A stretch of 35,948 nucleotides of DNA from Acidobacteriota bacterium (GTDB lineage Bacteria; Acidobacteriota; Terriglobia; Terriglobales; Acidobacteriaceae). The first letter of the stretch is position 1. Each line of letters starts with the position of its first letter. The DNA lies in assembly GCA_021800255.1 (NCBI GenBank), contig JAJYZC010000038.1, positions 1 to 35,948 on the forward strand, in the 5' to 3' direction. Positions 35,321 through 35,948 of the stretch are shown in pieces. The notes under the pieces were generated by a model, which made no database searches, was not told the DNA's origin, and was given only the letters and a program-made list of their open reading frames with translations. Both the position numbers and the translations under genes were made by a program.

Positions 35321-35716
35321 TCAGCGTGATTGGCTTTTTGCTGTACTTGTGGAGAGCCGCAGGATCTCATTCAGGCGCTTGGAAAGAAATTGCTTCCAAT
35401 GGACCCCTTCCTTATCAAGCTGATTGCCGGAATTGACGAGATTGATGGCTTTCCCTTTTTGGGCTTTATCTTCAGCGCCGTGCACTACTTCCTGAAAGAA
35501 GAAACTTGCGATGTCGGGAACCAGAACACCAGGGCTCTGCGTTTTTTGGATGGCGAGTCCGCGGGCCAGTAGATTGGGCGAATAGTTGAGCTCCCGTACG
35601 GCTTCCTCGACGCGCTTCCGTAGTTCCGGGCTCCCATAGGAAGTGTTGTTGATCGCCGGAGAGGCGGAAGCAGCCGGCACGGCGGCGTGTTTGCCTACAT
35701 CATAAATGGTGGCCAC
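35321..35716 (-). pseudogene. Truncated LacI-family regulator
   Basis: The 131-residue frame begins MATIYDVGKHAAV and reads through a LacI helix-turn-helix and hinge (SPELRKRVEEAVRELNYSP, then NLLARGLAI) into the first strand of the sugar-binding domain (PGVLVPDIASFFFQEVVHG). After QFLSKRLNEILRL the similarity ends at a stop, where a complete member would have about 200 more residues. The recognition helix is also off consensus (VPAASASPAIN where VSxATVSRVLN is expected). It looks like a decayed regulator, although a short DNA-binding product cannot be excluded. It sits ten bases upstream of the phosphoesterase start. Confidence 0.65.
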
Positions 35717-35747
35717 TTGCTCCCTTCATGCCGCTCGAAAAATTGTC

Positions 35748-35775
35748 TTGACAGCCAACCGAACGATTGTATCAA
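35748..35775 (+). promoter_or_regulatory. Possible sigma-70 promoter reading rightward
   Basis: TTGACA (35748-35753) is followed after 16 bases by TATCAA (35770-35775). It would transcribe away from the LacI remnant, toward the window edge. Confidence 0.4.
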
Positions 35776-35799
35776 ATTACCAGAGTGCAGAATATCGCT

Positions 35800-35817
35800 T
35801 AGCTAATCGGTTCGCTA
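35800..35817. promoter_or_regulatory. LacI-type operator candidate
   Basis: The 18-base stretch TAGCTAATCGGTTCGCTA is palindromic at 14 of 18 positions with a central CG, the usual form of LacI-family operators. It lies about 25 bases downstream of the rightward promoter and 84 bases upstream of the LacI remnant start. Confidence 0.35.
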
Positions 35818-35851
35818 TACTTCACTAGTACCGTGTCTTCGTGAATGAGTA

Positions 35852-35948
35852 ATGGAGTTTCCGCCGCGCCTTTTTGCGGGTGAAATTCCATTGAATGGTG
35901 GTGCGATTGCGGTTGAGACGCAGGCCGCAAGCGCGAACTTCGCTGCGC
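35852..35948 (+). CDS. Possible gene start running off the window edge
   Basis: From the ATG at 35852 a rightward frame stays open to the end: MEFPPRLFAGEIPLNGGAIA, then VETQAASANFAA. It follows the candidate promoter and operator. There is no strong SD and only 32 residues are visible, so it is a weak call with no family assigned. Confidence 0.25.
   Translation, partial: MEFPPRLFAGEIPLNGGAIAVETQAASANFAA

Overview
The window looks like chromosomal DNA from an Acidobacteriota bacterium, probably a Terriglobia/Acidobacteriaceae relative. This is inferred from high G+C, many singly transcribed housekeeping genes, a twin-arginine aldo/keto reductase, an exported beta-propeller/phosphoesterase fusion, a RibBA with an atypical cyclohydrolase half, and SD-led genes with occasional TTG or GTG starts. 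No 16S gene is present, so the assignment rests on gene style only.

Layout. 1-6560: carbohydrate and membrane genes (YihY/BrkB protein, 4-alpha-glucanotransferase, a secreted GH2 exo-glycosidase, a zinc alcohol dehydrogenase). 6685-9720: an AsmA-like protein, then a 24-codon Lys/Ala peptide gene with its own promoter and terminator, a structured intergenic element and rsmE. 9755-15758: UxaA/GarD-type dehydratase, PfkB sugar kinase, an isoaspartyl peptidase/asparaginase-type hydrolase, a DinB-like protein and a TrpB2-type synthase. 15908-18467: an outer-membrane barrel, an exported aldo/keto reductase and a VOC protein. 18576-21772: tRNA-Leu(CAA) directly upstream of glpK, then an exported proteasome-beta-like Ntn hydrolase divergent from two small membrane-protein genes. 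21801-25214: a tandem GNAT protein, a small conserved-looking 75-aa protein and ribBA. 25215-25934: a decayed tyrosine-recombinase start, a 9-bp repeat array, tRNA-Leu(CAG) and tRNA-Arg(CCG). 26002-28992: a small unknown protein, an MlaE/MlaF ABC pair, gamma carbonic anhydrase and ribosomal protein S21. 28993-30792: a strongly foldable leader, a double zinc-ribbon protein, and rplT and rpmI with an unusually long spacer and no adjacent infC or pheS. 31054-35948: an exported tandem VOC protein, a palindrome-rich intergenic region, the 939-aa exported phosphoesterase, a truncated LacI regulator and a possible edge gene.

How the genes work together: most are independent units rather than one operon. 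The supportable pairs are MlaE/MlaF (phospholipid transport, stop and start overlapping), the two small membrane proteins at 21183-21772 (stop and start overlapping), rpmI/rplT, and perhaps the dehydratase with the divergent sugar kinase (hexuronate use). The most unusual items are the exported Ntn hydrolase whose catalytic Thr would be exposed by signal peptidase, the Lys/Ala peptide gene, two nested-stem intergenic elements (8786-8938 and 29082-29170), and the integrase relic with paired 9-bp repeats beside tRNA-Leu.
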